From Accumulibacter sp. (GTDB lineage Bacteria > Pseudomonadota > Gammaproteobacteria > Burkholderiales > Rhodocyclaceae): a DNA stretch of 64,000 nucleotides. The notes beneath the pieces were generated by a model. The model was not told the DNA's origin and did no database searches. It saw nothing but the letters and a program-made list of their open reading frames with translations. The translations under genes and the position numbers were made by a program. Below, in pieces: positions 42,685 through 52,149 of the stretch. Position 1 is the first letter of the stretch; every line of letters begins with the position of its first letter. The DNA is taken from NCBI RefSeq assembly GCF_036625195.1, contig NZ_JAZKUG010000001.1, positions 4,030,001-4,094,000 of the forward strand, written 5' to 3'.

Positions 42685-43407
42685 TCAGCAATGGACCAGG
42701 GTGCCTTCGTTGTCGCCCATCGTGACCCGCTGCAGCGCCCCCGGGTTGAATATCGAGAAGACATTGATCGGCAGTTTCTGGTCACGACAGAGGGCGAATG
42801 CCGTGGCATCCATCACCGCCAGATTGCGGGCGATCGCGTCATCGAAACTGATCCGGTCGTAACGGGTGGCCTGCGGATCCTTTTTCGGGTCGGCCGTGTA
42901 GATGCCGTCCACCTTCGTCGCCTTGAGTACGATCTCGGCACCGATCTCGGCACCGCGCAAAGCCGCCGCGGTGTCGGTGGTGAAGAAGGGATTGCCCGTT
43001 CCACCGGAAAAGATCACCGTCCGCCCCTGCTCGAGGTAGCGTATGGCTTTCGCCCGGATGTACGGCTCGACCACCTGTTCGATGTTCAGGGCCGACTGCA
43101 CGCGCGACACCATCCCTGCCGCCCGCATCGCATCGTGCAGCGCGAGACCGTTCATCACCGTCGCCAGCATGCCCATGTAGTCAGCCTGCGCGCGGTCCAT
43201 GCCGCGCGCAGCCGGGGCCACCCCGCGAAAGATGTTGCCGCCGCCGATGACCACACCGACCTGCACACCGAGGTCGACGATCCCCTTGATCTCGGCAACG
43301 ATGCCGGTGATCGTCTGCCGATTGATCCCGTACGCGTCGCCACCCATGAGTGCTTCGCCGGAGAGTTTGAGGAGGATGCGTCGGTATCTCGGTGACTGGG
43401 CAGACAT
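42685..43407 (-). CDS. pyrH: Uridylate kinase
   Basis: PyrH phosphorylates UMP to UDP in pyrimidine synthesis. The 240-residue amino-acid-kinase-fold protein has RILLKLSGEALMG, VVIGGGNIFRG, DYMGMLATVMNGLAL and VIFSGGTGNPFFTTD. Start at 43407, 27 bases after tsf. No anomalies. Confidence 0.96.
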   Translation of the reverse strand: MSAQSPRYRRILLKLSGEALMGGDAYGINRQTITGIVAEIKGIVDLGVQVGVVIGGGNIFRGVAPAARGMDRAQADYMGMLATVMNGLALHDAMRAAGMVSRVQSALNIEQVVEPYIRAKAIRYLEQGRTVIFSGGTGNPFFTTDTAAALRGAEIGAEIVLKATKVDGIYTADPKKDPQATRYDRISFDDAIARNLAVMDATAFALCRDQKLPINVFSIFNPGALQRVTMGDNEGTLVHC

Positions 43408-43434
43408 CGGCTTCTGGCTCCCTCGATCAGGCGT

Positions 43435-44331
43435 TCATCTCTGGGCGGCAGCGGCAGCCTGCGCCGCCACCTCAGCGGCAAAGTCGTTCGAACGTTTGGC
43501 CAGGCCCTCGCCAACGACGAACAGCGTGAAGCCGGCGATCGACGCACCCTTGCTCTTCAGCAACTGGGCAATCGTCTGCTTGCCGTCCTCGGCCTTGACG
43601 AAGACCTGCCCGAGCAGGGTCACCTCGTTCAGGAACTTCTGCACCGAGCCCTCGACGATCTTCTCGATCATCGCTTCCGGCTTGTTCGCTTCGCGCGCCT
43701 TCTCCGCCGCGATGCGGCGCTCGCTGTCGATCAGTTCGGCGTCGATGCCCGATGCATCGAGCGCCTTCGGTTTCGACGCCGCGATGTGCATCGCCAGGTC
43801 CCTGCCGAGCTGGTCGTCACCGCCACTGTAATCGACCAGCACGCCGATTTTCGCGCCACCATGGACATAGGACGCCAGCCGGCCACTGGCGGCGATGCGC
43901 ACGAAGCGACGAACCGACATGTTCTCGCCGATCTTGCCGACCAGAGCCGTGCGCGTCGACTCGACGGTGCCATCTCCCATCGGCAACGACGAGAGGGCGG
44001 CGACGTCAGCCGGGTTCTCACTGAGGACGAGGCCGGCACAATCGCTGACCAGTTTGAGGAACTCGTCATTCTTGGCGACGAAATCGGTTTCGCAGTTGAT
44101 CTCGACGATGGCCCCGAACCGGCCATCGGCCGTCCGCTGGATGGCCACGACACCCTCGGCAGTGATGCGGCTGGCTGCCTTGCTCGCCTTCGATCCGAGC
44201 TTGACACGGAGGATCTCCTCTGCCTTGCCAAGGTCGCCCGCGGCTTCGCTCAGAGCCCTCTTGCACTCCATCATCGGCGCGTCGGTCCTCTCGCGCAACT
44301 CTTTCACCATGCTTGCGGTTATTTCCGCCAT
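43435..44331 (-). CDS. tsf: Elongation factor Ts
   Basis: EF-Ts is the nucleotide exchange factor for EF-Tu. The 298-residue protein starts with the UBA-like domain (VKELRERTDAPMMECKRAL), followed by the TDFVAKN motif that contacts EF-Tu. ATG 44331 was chosen over a longer frame that crosses the rpsB-tsf spacer. It is separated from rpsB by 143 bases containing a strong hairpin. Confidence 0.96.
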   Translation of the reverse strand: MAEITASMVKELRERTDAPMMECKRALSEAAGDLGKAEEILRVKLGSKASKAASRITAEGVVAIQRTADGRFGAIVEINCETDFVAKNDEFLKLVSDCAGLVLSENPADVAALSSLPMGDGTVESTRTALVGKIGENMSVRRFVRIAASGRLASYVHGGAKIGVLVDYSGGDDQLGRDLAMHIAASKPKALDASGIDAELIDSERRIAAEKAREANKPEAMIEKIVEGSVQKFLNEVTLLGQVFVKAEDGKQTIAQLLKSKGASIAGFTLFVVGEGLAKRSNDFAAEVAAQAAAAAQR

Positions 44332-44345
44332 TTCATTCTCCACTT

Positions 44346-44376
44346 GCGGGCGCCCGCCAGTCGATCGGGCGCCCGT
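44346..44376 (-). terminator. Hairpin in the rpsB-tsf spacer
   Basis: Two copies of the palindrome GGGCGCCC (44348-44355 and 44367-44374) can pair as a GC-rich stem around an 11-base loop. There is no U-tract, so partial termination or mRNA processing that sets the S2:EF-Ts ratio is more likely than a full stop. Confidence 0.45.
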
Positions 44377-44474
44377 CATCCAGTACATGCGCAGGCCCAC
44401 GCGCCATGCGCGCCGGCCACCCGGGCGCGCGCGTCGCCGGCACGATGCACCCCTGCCGGGACGCTGCGCCGAGA

Positions 44475-45218
44475 TCAGTCGCCCGTCTCTTCCTCGAAGA
44501 ACTCGTCACCGGCGACGACATCGAGGAGTTCCTCGACGAACTGGCTGCGACCTTCCAGGACGGCGTCCGCAACGCCCCGCGCGTAGAGCCGGATGGCACG
44601 CGACGAGTCGTCGTTACCCGGAATGACATAGTCCACGCCATCGGGAGAGTGGTTGGTGTCGACCACGGCGACGACCGGAATCCCCAGCTTGACGGCCTCG
44701 GTGATGGCGATCTTGTGGTAACCGACATCGATGACGAACAGCGCATCGGGCAGTGAACCCATCTCCTTGATGCCGCCGATCGACTTGTGCATCTTGTCCA
44801 GCTCGCGGGTCAGCATCAGCGCTTCCTTCTTGCCGAGCCGGTCGAGGGAGCCGTCCTCGCACATCAGCTCCAGTTCCTTCAGGCGCTTGAGCGATTGCTT
44901 GATGGTCTTGAAGTTGGTCAGCATGCCGCCCAGCCAGCGCTGGTCGACGAACGGCGAAGCACAGCGGGTCGCCTCTTCGGACATGATTTCGCGTGCCTGG
45001 CGCTTGGTGCCGACGAACAGGATCGTTCCCTTGTTGGCCGACAGCTTGCGCACGAAGCCCATCGCTTCGTTGTATTTCGCCAGTGTCTGCTCGAGGTTGA
45101 CGATGTGAATCTTGTTGCGCGCGCCGAAAATGTACGGCGCCATCTTGGGGTTCCAGAAGCGTGTCTGGTGACCGAAGTGAACACCGGCCTCCAGCATCTG
45201 GCGCATCGTTGTAGACAT
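44475..45218 (-). CDS. rpsB: 30S ribosomal protein S2
   Basis: S2 (247 residues) starts with MRQMLEAGVHFGHQTRFWNP and contains FVGTKRQAREI and WLGGMLTNFKTI. It is the first gene of a 16-gene minus-strand series. A sigma-70 promoter and a leader of about 184 bases lie upstream. The acidic C-terminus (DEFFEEETGD) is ordinary. Confidence 0.96.
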   Translation of the reverse strand: MSTTMRQMLEAGVHFGHQTRFWNPKMAPYIFGARNKIHIVNLEQTLAKYNEAMGFVRKLSANKGTILFVGTKRQAREIMSEEATRCASPFVDQRWLGGMLTNFKTIKQSLKRLKELELMCEDGSLDRLGKKEALMLTRELDKMHKSIGGIKEMGSLPDALFVIDVGYHKIAITEAVKLGIPVVAVVDTNHSPDGVDYVIPGNDDSSRAIRLYARGVADAVLEGRSQFVEELLDVVAGDEFFEEETGD

Positions 45219-45566
45219 GGATCTTGGCTTTCTCCATCAGGGTTGGACCACCATCCGCCCAGCTACAGCCTGCCCTTGCGCCAGCGGCGCGGCAGACACC
45301 CTTGAACAGGCGGATGTGCGTATTGGGGCCGGCCACATCGACCAGCCCGGCGTACCCGGAACGGCACGCACTTCCTCCCTTGCCGGCACCGGCCAGCAAA
45401 GGCCGAGGATGGTACCACCAAGACACGGATGATTTCAATTCCGGGCGCAGCGAAAGCCGCTTTTTCTGCAGCGCCGGCGTGAATTCCCGGTTGCGCGGGC
45501 AAATTGCCTAAGCCGGCCGCTTCCTTTATCCTTCGCTCCTCCCGATCCCGCCGCCGAGCGCCCAGC
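45219..45566. other. rpsB leader and rpsB/map intergenic region
   Basis: These 348 bases separate the divergent rpsB and map genes. The left ~184 bases would be the untranslated leader of the rpsB mRNA, where feedback by S2 on its own message is known in other proteobacteria. I see the rpsB promoter but no clear map promoter, and no coding sequence. Confidence 0.5.
45409..45438 (-). promoter_or_regulatory. Sigma-70 promoter of rpsB
   Basis: Minus-strand TTGAAA (-35, 45433-45438) and TACCAT (-10, 45409-45414) are 18 bases apart. The start of transcription would be near 45402. Confidence 0.5.
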
Positions 45567-46376
45567 ATGAGCATCAGCCGCAAGACCCCGCAGGAAATAG
45601 CCAAGATGCGTGTCGCCGGGCGCCTCACGGCCGAAGTCCTCGACTACATCACGCCACACGTGCGGGCGGGCGTCACCACCGGCGAACTCGACCGGCTCTG
45701 TCACGACTACATCGTCGGCGTCCAGAAGTGCATTCCCGCACCCCTCAACTACGCGCCGCCCGGTTACCGGCCCTATCCCAATTCGATCTGCGCCTCGATC
45801 AACCATCAGGTCTGCCACGGTGTGCCCGGCGACCGTCCGCTGCGCAACGGCGACATCGTCAATCTCGACATCACGGTGATCAGTGACGGCTACCACGGCG
45901 ACAGCAGCCGCATGTTCCAGGTCGGCGAAACCTCGCTGCAGGCGCGGCGCCTGTGCGAGGTCAGTTTCGAGTGCCTGTGGCTGGGCATCGTCCAGGTACG
46001 CGCCGGCGCACATCTCGGTGACATCGGCCACGCGATCCAGAAGCATGCGGAGCAGTGCGGCTACTCGGTGGTGCGTGAGTTCTGCGGCCACGGCATCGGC
46101 GCCAAGTTCCACGAGGAGCCACAGGTCCTGCACTACGGCCGCCCGCACACCGGCATCACCCTTGAAGCAGGCATGATCTTCACCATCGAGCCGATGATCA
46201 ATGCCGGCAGGGCGGCCGTCAAGACGATGGCCGATGGCTGGACCATCGTCACCAAGGACCACAGCCTGTCCGCGCAGTGGGAGCACACCGTCCTGGTCAC
46301 CGCAAGCGGCTACGAGGTCCTCACGGTTTCCTCGGCCACACCGCCGCCGCCCGGCTGGATCGGCGACGCCGGATGA
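45567..46376 (+). CDS. map: Methionine aminopeptidase, type I
   Basis: Map removes the N-terminal methionine from new proteins. The 269-residue enzyme has the five metal ligands in NLDITV (Asp), HGDSSRMF (Asp), CGHGIG (His), FTIEPM (Glu) and WEHTVLV (Glu), and the substrate histidine in HQVCHGVPGD. No SH3 or zinc-finger extension. It is divergent from rpsB and its stop overlaps glnD. Confidence 0.95.
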   Translation: MSISRKTPQEIAKMRVAGRLTAEVLDYITPHVRAGVTTGELDRLCHDYIVGVQKCIPAPLNYAPPGYRPYPNSICASINHQVCHGVPGDRPLRNGDIVNLDITVISDGYHGDSSRMFQVGETSLQARRLCEVSFECLWLGIVQVRAGAHLGDIGHAIQKHAEQCGYSVVREFCGHGIGAKFHEEPQVLHYGRPHTGITLEAGMIFTIEPMINAGRAAVKTMADGWTIVTKDHSLSAQWEHTVLVTASGYEVLTVSSATPPPPGWIGDAG

Positions 46377-48955
46377 TCATGGGCGAGACCGGTCGCCAGA
46401 CTCTGGTCGAGCGTTCTCGCTCATGGCTGCGGACAGGCCAGTCGGAGCTGCGCCAGCGCTTTCTCGACGACGACGACGCGCCGTACCTGCTGCAGGCGCG
46501 CTGCGCCCTGGTGAATGAAGTGCTGCGCGACCTCTGGCAAGCGCTGTCCCTGCCGCCGGAAGTGGCACTGCTGGCCGTCGGCGGTTATGGCCGCGGTGAG
46601 CTCTACCCCGCTTCCGATGTCGATATCCTGCTCCTGCTGCCGGCCGCACCGGGCCCGGACCTGACCAGCCGCGTCGAGTTCGCCGTCGCTCTGTTCTACG
46701 ACATCGGTATCGAGATCGCCCCCAGCGTGCGCACGGTCGCCGAGTGTACGCAGGCCGCTGCCGACGATCTGACGATCTGCACTGCCCTGCTCGAAGCCCG
46801 ACCGCTCACCGGCGACGGCAGCCTGTTCGCGGAAGTTTGCCGCAAGCTTCGCGAGGGGCTCGATCGCGGCACCTTCTTCGACGCCAAGCGGATGGAGCAG
46901 GAGGAGCGCCACCGCCGCTACCAGGATTCGCCCTACGCCCTGGAACCCAACTGCAAGGAAGCTCCCGGCGGCTTGCGCGATCTGCAGACGATTCTCTGGA
47001 TCACGCGCGCCGCCGGCTTCGGCGACTCCTGGGAGGATCTCGCCCGGCACGGGTTCATCACCCGCGACGAGGAGGAGCAGCTGCTGCGCAGCCTGGCTTT
47101 CCTGCAGCGTCTGCGCTGCCACCTCCACCTGCACGTCGGCAGGCGCGAGGACCGGCTGCTCTTCGACCATCAGACGGCGCTCGCCGGCCGCATGGGTTGC
47201 GTCGCGACCGCGACCCGTCTCGCCAGCGAGCGGCTGATGCAGCAGTACTACCGGACGGCGAAGATGGTGACGCAACTCAACACCATCCTGCTGCAGAACA
47301 TCGGCGCGGCGATCTCGCCGCCGTCGGAACAGGAACCGTCGCCGATCAATGAACGCTTCCGGAAGACGCACGAGCTGCTCGATGTCGTCGCCGACGACGT
47401 TTTCGAAAGAAGACCGGCGGCGTTGCTCGAGGCATTCCTGTTGATGCAGCAGCATGCCGATCTGCAGGGAATGACGGCACGCACGCTGCGCGCCCTGTGG
47501 CACGCCCGGACCCTGATCGATGACGATTTCCGCCACAGCGCCGACAACCGTCGCTGCTTCCTCGGCATCCTGCAGCAACCTCGCGGCGTGCTGCACGAAC
47601 TGCGGCGGATGAACCAGTTCGGCTTGCTTGGTCGCTATCTGCCCAACTTCGGCAAGATCGTCGGCCAGATGCAGCACGATCTGTTTCACGTCTATACCGT
47701 CGATCAGCACACGCTGCACGTGCTGCGCAACCTGCGCCGTTTCCTCGCCGACGAGTTCGCCCACGAGTATCCGCTGTGCAGCGAGCTGATGAGTGATTTC
47801 CCCCGACAGTGGGTCCTCTATGTCGCAGCCCTGTTCCACGACATCGCCAAGGGGCGGGGTGGCGACCACTCCGAGCTCGGCGCGGTCGACGCCGCCGAGT
47901 TCTGCGCGGCGCACGACGTCGCTGCCGAGGACAGCGAGCTGGTCGTCTGGCTGGTACGGCACCACCTGCTGATGTCGAGCGTCGCCCAGAAGCAGGACAT
48001 CGCCGACCCTGAGGTGGTCGGCGCCTTCGCCCGAACGGTCGGCGAAGAAAGGAAACTGGTTGCCCTCTATCTATTCACGGTCGCCGACATTCGCGGCACC
48101 AGTCCGAAGGTCTGGAACACCTGGAAGGGGCAACTGCTCGAGCAGCTGTTCAGGAGCACCTGCCGTGCCCTGCTCGGCGGCGGCGAGGCGGCGGTGCGGC
48201 AGGGACTGATCGAAGAGCGCCAGCAGCAGGCCGTGCGGCTGCTGCGCTACTTCGCCCTGCCCGACTCGGTTCACCAGCGGCTGTGGAAACATCTCGACAC
48301 GGTGTACTTCATGCGCCATTCGGCGGAAGAGATCGCCTGGCACGCCCGCGCCCTGCACTACCGCATCCGTCGCGATGAGCCCCTGGTCAGGGCACGCCTC
48401 AACCCGCAGGGTGAAGGTCTCGAGGTACTGGTCTACACCCGCGACCAGCGCGACCTGTTTGCGCGACTGGTCGGCTTCTTCAGTCGCGCCGGCTACACCA
48501 TCGTGGACGCCAAGATCCATACCACGCGCGACCACTACGCGCTGGACACCTTCATGCTGCTCGACCTCGGCGAGCGCGGCGACGACCGCGACATGATCAG
48601 CTATGTCGAACACGAACTGACTGACCGCCTGCGCCGCCAAGGGCCGCTCGAGGGGCCGGGCAGCGGACGGCTGTCGCGGCAGGTGAGGAACTTTCCAGTG
48701 CAGCCAGTGGTCACCATCGAAGAAGACGAGAAAGGCTCGCATTACGTCCTGTCGGTCAGCGCTACCGATCGTCCCGGGCTGCTGTACACGATCGCCCTGA
48801 CCCTGGCGGCACATGGCGCCAACCTGCACACGGCGAAGATCTCCACCCTTGGCGAGCGCGTCGAAGACACCTTCCTGATCAGCGGCGGCGATCTTCGCGA
48901 GACCGCCAACCGCATCAAGCTGGAAACCGAGCTGATCGAACGTCTGAAGCTGTGA
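46373..48955 (+). CDS. glnD: GlnD, bifunctional uridylyltransferase/uridylyl-removing enzyme
   Basis: GlnD senses glutamine and modifies PII, which in turn controls NtrB/NtrC and, in diazotrophs, the NifL/NifA switch. In 860 residues the nucleotidyltransferase site is GGYGRGELYPASDVDILLL (about 70-88), the HD hydrolase site is FHDIAKGRGGDH (about 487-498), and two ACT domains end the protein (about 685-760 and 785-860). ATG 46373 overlaps the map stop; an ATG two codons later is also possible. Complete. Confidence 0.95.
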   Translation: MIMGETGRQTLVERSRSWLRTGQSELRQRFLDDDDAPYLLQARCALVNEVLRDLWQALSLPPEVALLAVGGYGRGELYPASDVDILLLLPAAPGPDLTSRVEFAVALFYDIGIEIAPSVRTVAECTQAAADDLTICTALLEARPLTGDGSLFAEVCRKLREGLDRGTFFDAKRMEQEERHRRYQDSPYALEPNCKEAPGGLRDLQTILWITRAAGFGDSWEDLARHGFITRDEEEQLLRSLAFLQRLRCHLHLHVGRREDRLLFDHQTALAGRMGCVATATRLASERLMQQYYRTAKMVTQLNTILLQNIGAAISPPSEQEPSPINERFRKTHELLDVVADDVFERRPAALLEAFLLMQQHADLQGMTARTLRALWHARTLIDDDFRHSADNRRCFLGILQQPRGVLHELRRMNQFGLLGRYLPNFGKIVGQMQHDLFHVYTVDQHTLHVLRNLRRFLADEFAHEYPLCSELMSDFPRQWVLYVAALFHDIAKGRGGDHSELGAVDAAEFCAAHDVAAEDSELVVWLVRHHLLMSSVAQKQDIADPEVVGAFARTVGEERKLVALYLFTVADIRGTSPKVWNTWKGQLLEQLFRSTCRALLGGGEAAVRQGLIEERQQQAVRLLRYFALPDSVHQRLWKHLDTVYFMRHSAEEIAWHARALHYRIRRDEPLVRARLNPQGEGLEVLVYTRDQRDLFARLVGFFSRAGYTIVDAKIHTTRDHYALDTFMLLDLGERGDDRDMISYVEHELTDRLRRQGPLEGPGSGRLSRQVRNFPVQPVVTIEEDEKGSHYVLSVSATDRPGLLYTIALTLAAHGANLHTAKISTLGERVEDTFLISGGDLRETANRIKLETELIERLKL

Positions 48956-49390
48956 AGCCGGGAGCGGCGGTGGTCGGCGATCTGCCCGGCAAGGCCTTGC
49001 GCGACCGCGCTGCGACCTGCCCGACGCTGCGCTCGCTCGCGGCTCCGATGCGCTCGAAGCGGCCCGCCCGGCCTGCTGCCGGGAGCCGTTCACAAGCCCC
49101 GCGACTGCGACAGTGTCGGTTTTTTTTACACTCGCTGCCACCGAATCCTCCCTCAGCCGTGGAATCGCATGCTACGGCAATGATTTACTGAAGGATTGCA
49201 TTCTCTCAAAGCGTGTGGCACATAACTTGCTTGAATGGGGAAGCAAGGCACGAGGTCACCGGGTGTTACACCACACTGTGACTGTCATGGCAGGCTTTCT
49301 CGGCAAAGCGTGATGTAGTAGTCAGACATCCAAAGGCCGGAACGACTAAAATGATTTTGCTCAGGCCGCAATCGATACCAAGGAAAGCAC
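48956..49390. other. Spacer upstream of the HPr-rel-A cluster
   Basis: These 435 bases have no supported gene. The right half is AT-richer than the surroundings and holds a sigma-54 promoter (49216-49231) and an eight-T run at 49122-49129. The left half is GC-rich without features. Confidence 0.45.
49216..49231 (+). promoter_or_regulatory. Sigma-54 promoter upstream of the HPr-rel-A cluster
   Basis: TGGCACATAACTTGCT fits the -24/-12 consensus with GG and GC ten bases apart. Transcription would start near 49242, leaving a ~150-base leader. No NifA site is present upstream. Sigma-54 control through PrsR is known for PEP-CTERM genes of floc-forming betaproteobacteria, so a related activator is conceivable. 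Confidence 0.68.
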
Positions 49391-49771
49391 ATGTCAGAGA
49401 CCTCAAACGATAGAACCGCGCAGCGGCGCAAGCTGCTGAAGAAGGCCGCGGCCGTGCCGGCGATCTTCGTTCTGCCCTCCACCGGCAGGGCCGTGTCGTC
49501 GAGCAGCCTGCACGCCTGTGTCGAGAAGGGTCTGCTGGCGAACAACAACAGGCCGATCCCGCCAATCCTGCCCAAGGACCAGACCGACCAATGGGTGCGG
49601 GAGTTCCAGGCCGGAATCCCGAACCAGGGTGGCGACACGGTCATCGAAGGCAACGTTCTGGTTTACGACATCACCGGCACGGCACCCAGGCCGGTGGCGC
49701 ACGCGTCGTGCTGGAACTCGATCAATCCGCAGGGACCGCACGCCGACCCGGGCACCAACCTCATCTCCTGA
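49391..49771 (+). CDS. Small exported protein, candidate substrate of the HPr-rel-A system
   Basis: This 126-residue protein belongs to no family I can name. It begins with a charged segment and RRKLLKKAAAVPAIFVLPS (residues 12-30), a twin-arginine-like or short export signal followed by a Ser-rich stretch. The mature part has only two cysteines (C42 and C108) and many Asn/Pro/Gly. It is the first gene after the sigma-54 promoter and lies 49 bases before a PqqD-like gene. Proteins with this kind of N-terminus recur beside HprK-related kinase A genes, so I infer it is the substrate or target; there is no direct proof. Confidence 0.65.
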   Translation: MSETSNDRTAQRRKLLKKAAAVPAIFVLPSTGRAVSSSSLHACVEKGLLANNNRPIPPILPKDQTDQWVREFQAGIPNQGGDTVIEGNVLVYDITGTAPRPVAHASCWNSINPQGPHADPGTNLIS

Positions 49772-49820
49772 TCGATCGGCGGCAATCCATCCCCAGTCGC
49801 GCACGACCGCCCGCTGTCTG

Positions 49821-50072
49821 ATGCGCCCCCTTTATCGCCGTCTGGGGGAAGGGGGCGTCGCATTTGATCAGGAAAGCTGGCAGACGCACATCCTCACGCC
49901 GGCCGCCACCATCATCTTCGAAGCATTGAGCGAAATCGGCGACGGCGAACAGCCGCTGCCTCTGGAGCCGGCGCTGCGCTTTCTGCGCGACGAACTCGAA
50001 GTCGATACCGACACAGACGAAATCCGTCAGGTGTTGCGTTCTCTGCAGGAGATGGGCATGCTTGGCGGATGA
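49821..50072 (+). CDS. PqqD-like peptide chaperone of the HPr-rel-A system
   Basis: This 83-residue protein has the PqqD/RRE winged-helix pattern: GGVAFDQESWQTHILTPAA, then FEALSEI, and a C-terminal helix EIRQVLRSLQEMGML. PqqD-type domains bind precursor peptides and present them to modifying enzymes. ATG 49821 follows the spacer after the small exported protein, and the stop overlaps the kinase gene (ATGA). No radical SAM partner is nearby, which fits the HPr-rel-A subtype rather than PQQ synthesis. Confidence 0.78.
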   Translation: MRPLYRRLGEGGVAFDQESWQTHILTPAATIIFEALSEIGDGEQPLPLEPALRFLRDELEVDTDTDEIRQVLRSLQEMGMLGG

Positions 50073-51013
50073 CTGCCGAGCCGCTCCGCCTGCGCCACCT
50101 CTCTCCCGTCATTCTCCGCCAGCGTCTCGCCAGTGCTTCGCTCACGCTCGACTATGGGGCCGCCGTCGTGCGCCTGGGCTCCGACCTCGCGGCCTTCGTT
50201 GCCGACCTGCAGCGCGTTTATGGCGCCTTCGCCCTGGTCGATCCGGCCTTCGCCGACTTCCATACGCAGATCCGCGGCGGCCGGGGATTGCGCGCCTACC
50301 TGCGCCCGCAGTCCCGCTTCCTGATCGACGGCGTTCAGCCCTTCGACCCCTTTCCCCAGGAGCAGGCACTGGCGCACTTCGAATGGGGCGTCAACTGGTG
50401 CTTTGCGCAGCGCTTCAACCAGCACGTCCTGCTGCACGCCGGCGCCCTTGCGCTCGCCGACCGCGGTGTCATCATGGCGGCGCCGCCCGGTTCCGGCAAG
50501 AGCACGCTGACGGCGGCCATGATGCTGCGGGGTTTCCGCCTGCTGTCCGACGAGTTCGGCGTCCTCTGCCCGCGCAGCGGCCAGTTGTGGCCGATGCTCA
50601 AGCCGCTGGCACTGAAGAACCGCTCGATCGACGTCATTCGCGACTATGCCGAAGACGTGATCCTCGGCCCGGTCTACAAGGGCACGCGCAAGGGCGACGT
50701 CGCACACCTCGCTCCCGGCGAGACCAGTGTCGACGCCCGACGACTGCCGGCACACCCGCGCTTGGTCATCTTTCCGAGCTTTCGCCAGGGTGCAGCTTTG
50801 AGCATCCGCCGCCTGCCGGCCGAAGAGGCTTTCGCGCACCTCGCCTTCAACAGCTTCAACTACGAGGTCCTCGGCGCCATCTCGTTCAACGCCGTGGCGG
50901 ACGTCATCGAGCGTTGCCCCGCGTTCGCGCTCGATTACAGCCGTCTGGATGAAGCGATCGAATCGGTCCGCGCGCTGCTTGCCGACGCGCGCGCAGCGAG
51001 CGAGGGCGCATGA
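50069..51013 (+). CDS. HprK-related kinase A
   Basis: This 314-residue protein resembles the C-terminal P-loop domain of HPr kinase/phosphorylase. It has Walker A AAPPGSGKSTL at about residues 137-147 and DEFGVL at ~165, a Walker-B-like acidic loop. Unlike true HprK there is no clear HPrK signature for HPr recognition and no ptsH nearby. The target is unknown; in this gene set it is thought to phosphorylate a partner or peptide. It overlaps the PqqD-like gene and the next gene by four bases each. Confidence 0.8.
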   Translation: MTAEPLRLRHLSPVILRQRLASASLTLDYGAAVVRLGSDLAAFVADLQRVYGAFALVDPAFADFHTQIRGGRGLRAYLRPQSRFLIDGVQPFDPFPQEQALAHFEWGVNWCFAQRFNQHVLLHAGALALADRGVIMAAPPGSGKSTLTAAMMLRGFRLLSDEFGVLCPRSGQLWPMLKPLALKNRSIDVIRDYAEDVILGPVYKGTRKGDVAHLAPGETSVDARRLPAHPRLVIFPSFRQGAALSIRRLPAEEAFAHLAFNSFNYEVLGAISFNAVADVIERCPAFALDYSRLDEAIESVRALLADARAASEGA

Positions 51014-52116
51014 TCGACCCACAGCCTGCCGCCTACCCGTTCCAGCTGCTGCAACTGCTGTGCGACCCTGGACGGGTGCGCCGCCTGCAGCTGCACGACT
51101 GGGACACACTGATCCGCCTCGCACGGCGCGCCCGGCTGCTGGGCGTGCTCGCCCATCGCATCCGGTCGCAAGCCGAGCACCTCGCTGCGATTCCGGACTG
51201 TGTCCGCGGCCATCTCGATTCGGCGACCACCTATTCGGCGCATCGCGTCCACCTGTTGCGCATGGAGCTGGCAGCGCTGGCCAGCGTGCTGCCTGGCGAA
51301 GTGCGCGTCGCCGTTCTCAAGGGAGGCGCCTACATCATCCAGGACCTGGCGACGGCGCGCGGCCGCCTGCCGAACGACGTCGACCTGCTGGTCAGCCGCG
51401 AAGACCTGCGGCAGACCGAAGCGGCCCTGCTGGCCGCTGGCTGGGAGGCACAGGCCGTCGATGACTACGCCGACCGCTACTACCGGGAATGGAGTCATGA
51501 GCTGCCACCGCTGCGCTTTCCCGGCCACCCGATGGAAGTCGATGTCCATCACACGATCAGCCCGGTGACCGGTCGTCTACATCCCGACCGGGCGCTGCTC
51601 TTCGCCGACCTGCAGGAGCTTGCCGGGCAGCGCTTCCTGGTGCTGCATCCGCTCGACCAGATCCTGCATGCCGCCATCCACCTCTTCCAGGACTCCGAGC
51701 TGGCCGACAACCTGCGCGACCTGGTCGACATCGACAGCCTTCTGCGGAGCCACCTGCGGTCGGCGGATGACTGGCTGGCACTGAGCGTGCGTGCCCGCCG
51801 TCACGGTGTCGAGCGTCCCTTGTGGTATGCCCTGCACTACTGCCGCCGCTGGCTGGCGACGCCGGTGCCCGACGGGCTGCCGCTGCGCCCGCCGCCGCGA
51901 GCCATGCTGCGGGCGATGGACTGGCTCTATCCGCGCTGCACCCTGCCGCGACTTCCCGACGAGCCACCGCCGCTCGCGCGCAGCATCGCCGTACGCCTCG
52001 GTGCGACCCGCTACCAGTGGCTGCGCATGCCGCCCGGACTGCTGTTGCGCCACCTGGCCCACAAGAGCGCGCAGGCGGTGCGCCGACGCCCGGCGCGGCA
52101 AGACGGTGCTGGCTGA
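51010..52116 (+). CDS. Nucleotidyltransferase-fold protein of the HPr-rel-A cluster
   Basis: This 368-residue protein of the NTP_transf_5 type has AVLKGGAYIIQDL followed by RLPNDVDLLVS (about residue 118-128), where the two Asp are metal ligands, and MEVDVHHTIS (~178) with the third Asp. The C-terminal half is helical (HAAIHLFQDSELADNLRDL). Such enzymes accompany HprK-related kinases and lasso- or exosortase-type clusters; the substrate is unknown. The start overlaps the kinase stop. Confidence 0.8.
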   Translation: MIDPQPAAYPFQLLQLLCDPGRVRRLQLHDWDTLIRLARRARLLGVLAHRIRSQAEHLAAIPDCVRGHLDSATTYSAHRVHLLRMELAALASVLPGEVRVAVLKGGAYIIQDLATARGRLPNDVDLLVSREDLRQTEAALLAAGWEAQAVDDYADRYYREWSHELPPLRFPGHPMEVDVHHTISPVTGRLHPDRALLFADLQELAGQRFLVLHPLDQILHAAIHLFQDSELADNLRDLVDIDSLLRSHLRSADDWLALSVRARRHGVERPLWYALHYCRRWLATPVPDGLPLRPPPRAMLRAMDWLYPRCTLPRLPDEPPPLARSIAVRLGATRYQWLRMPPGLLLRHLAHKSAQAVRRRPARQDGAG

Positions 52117-52149
52117 ACCTATCCCGGCGGCGTCCCGCGGGTCCTCAGC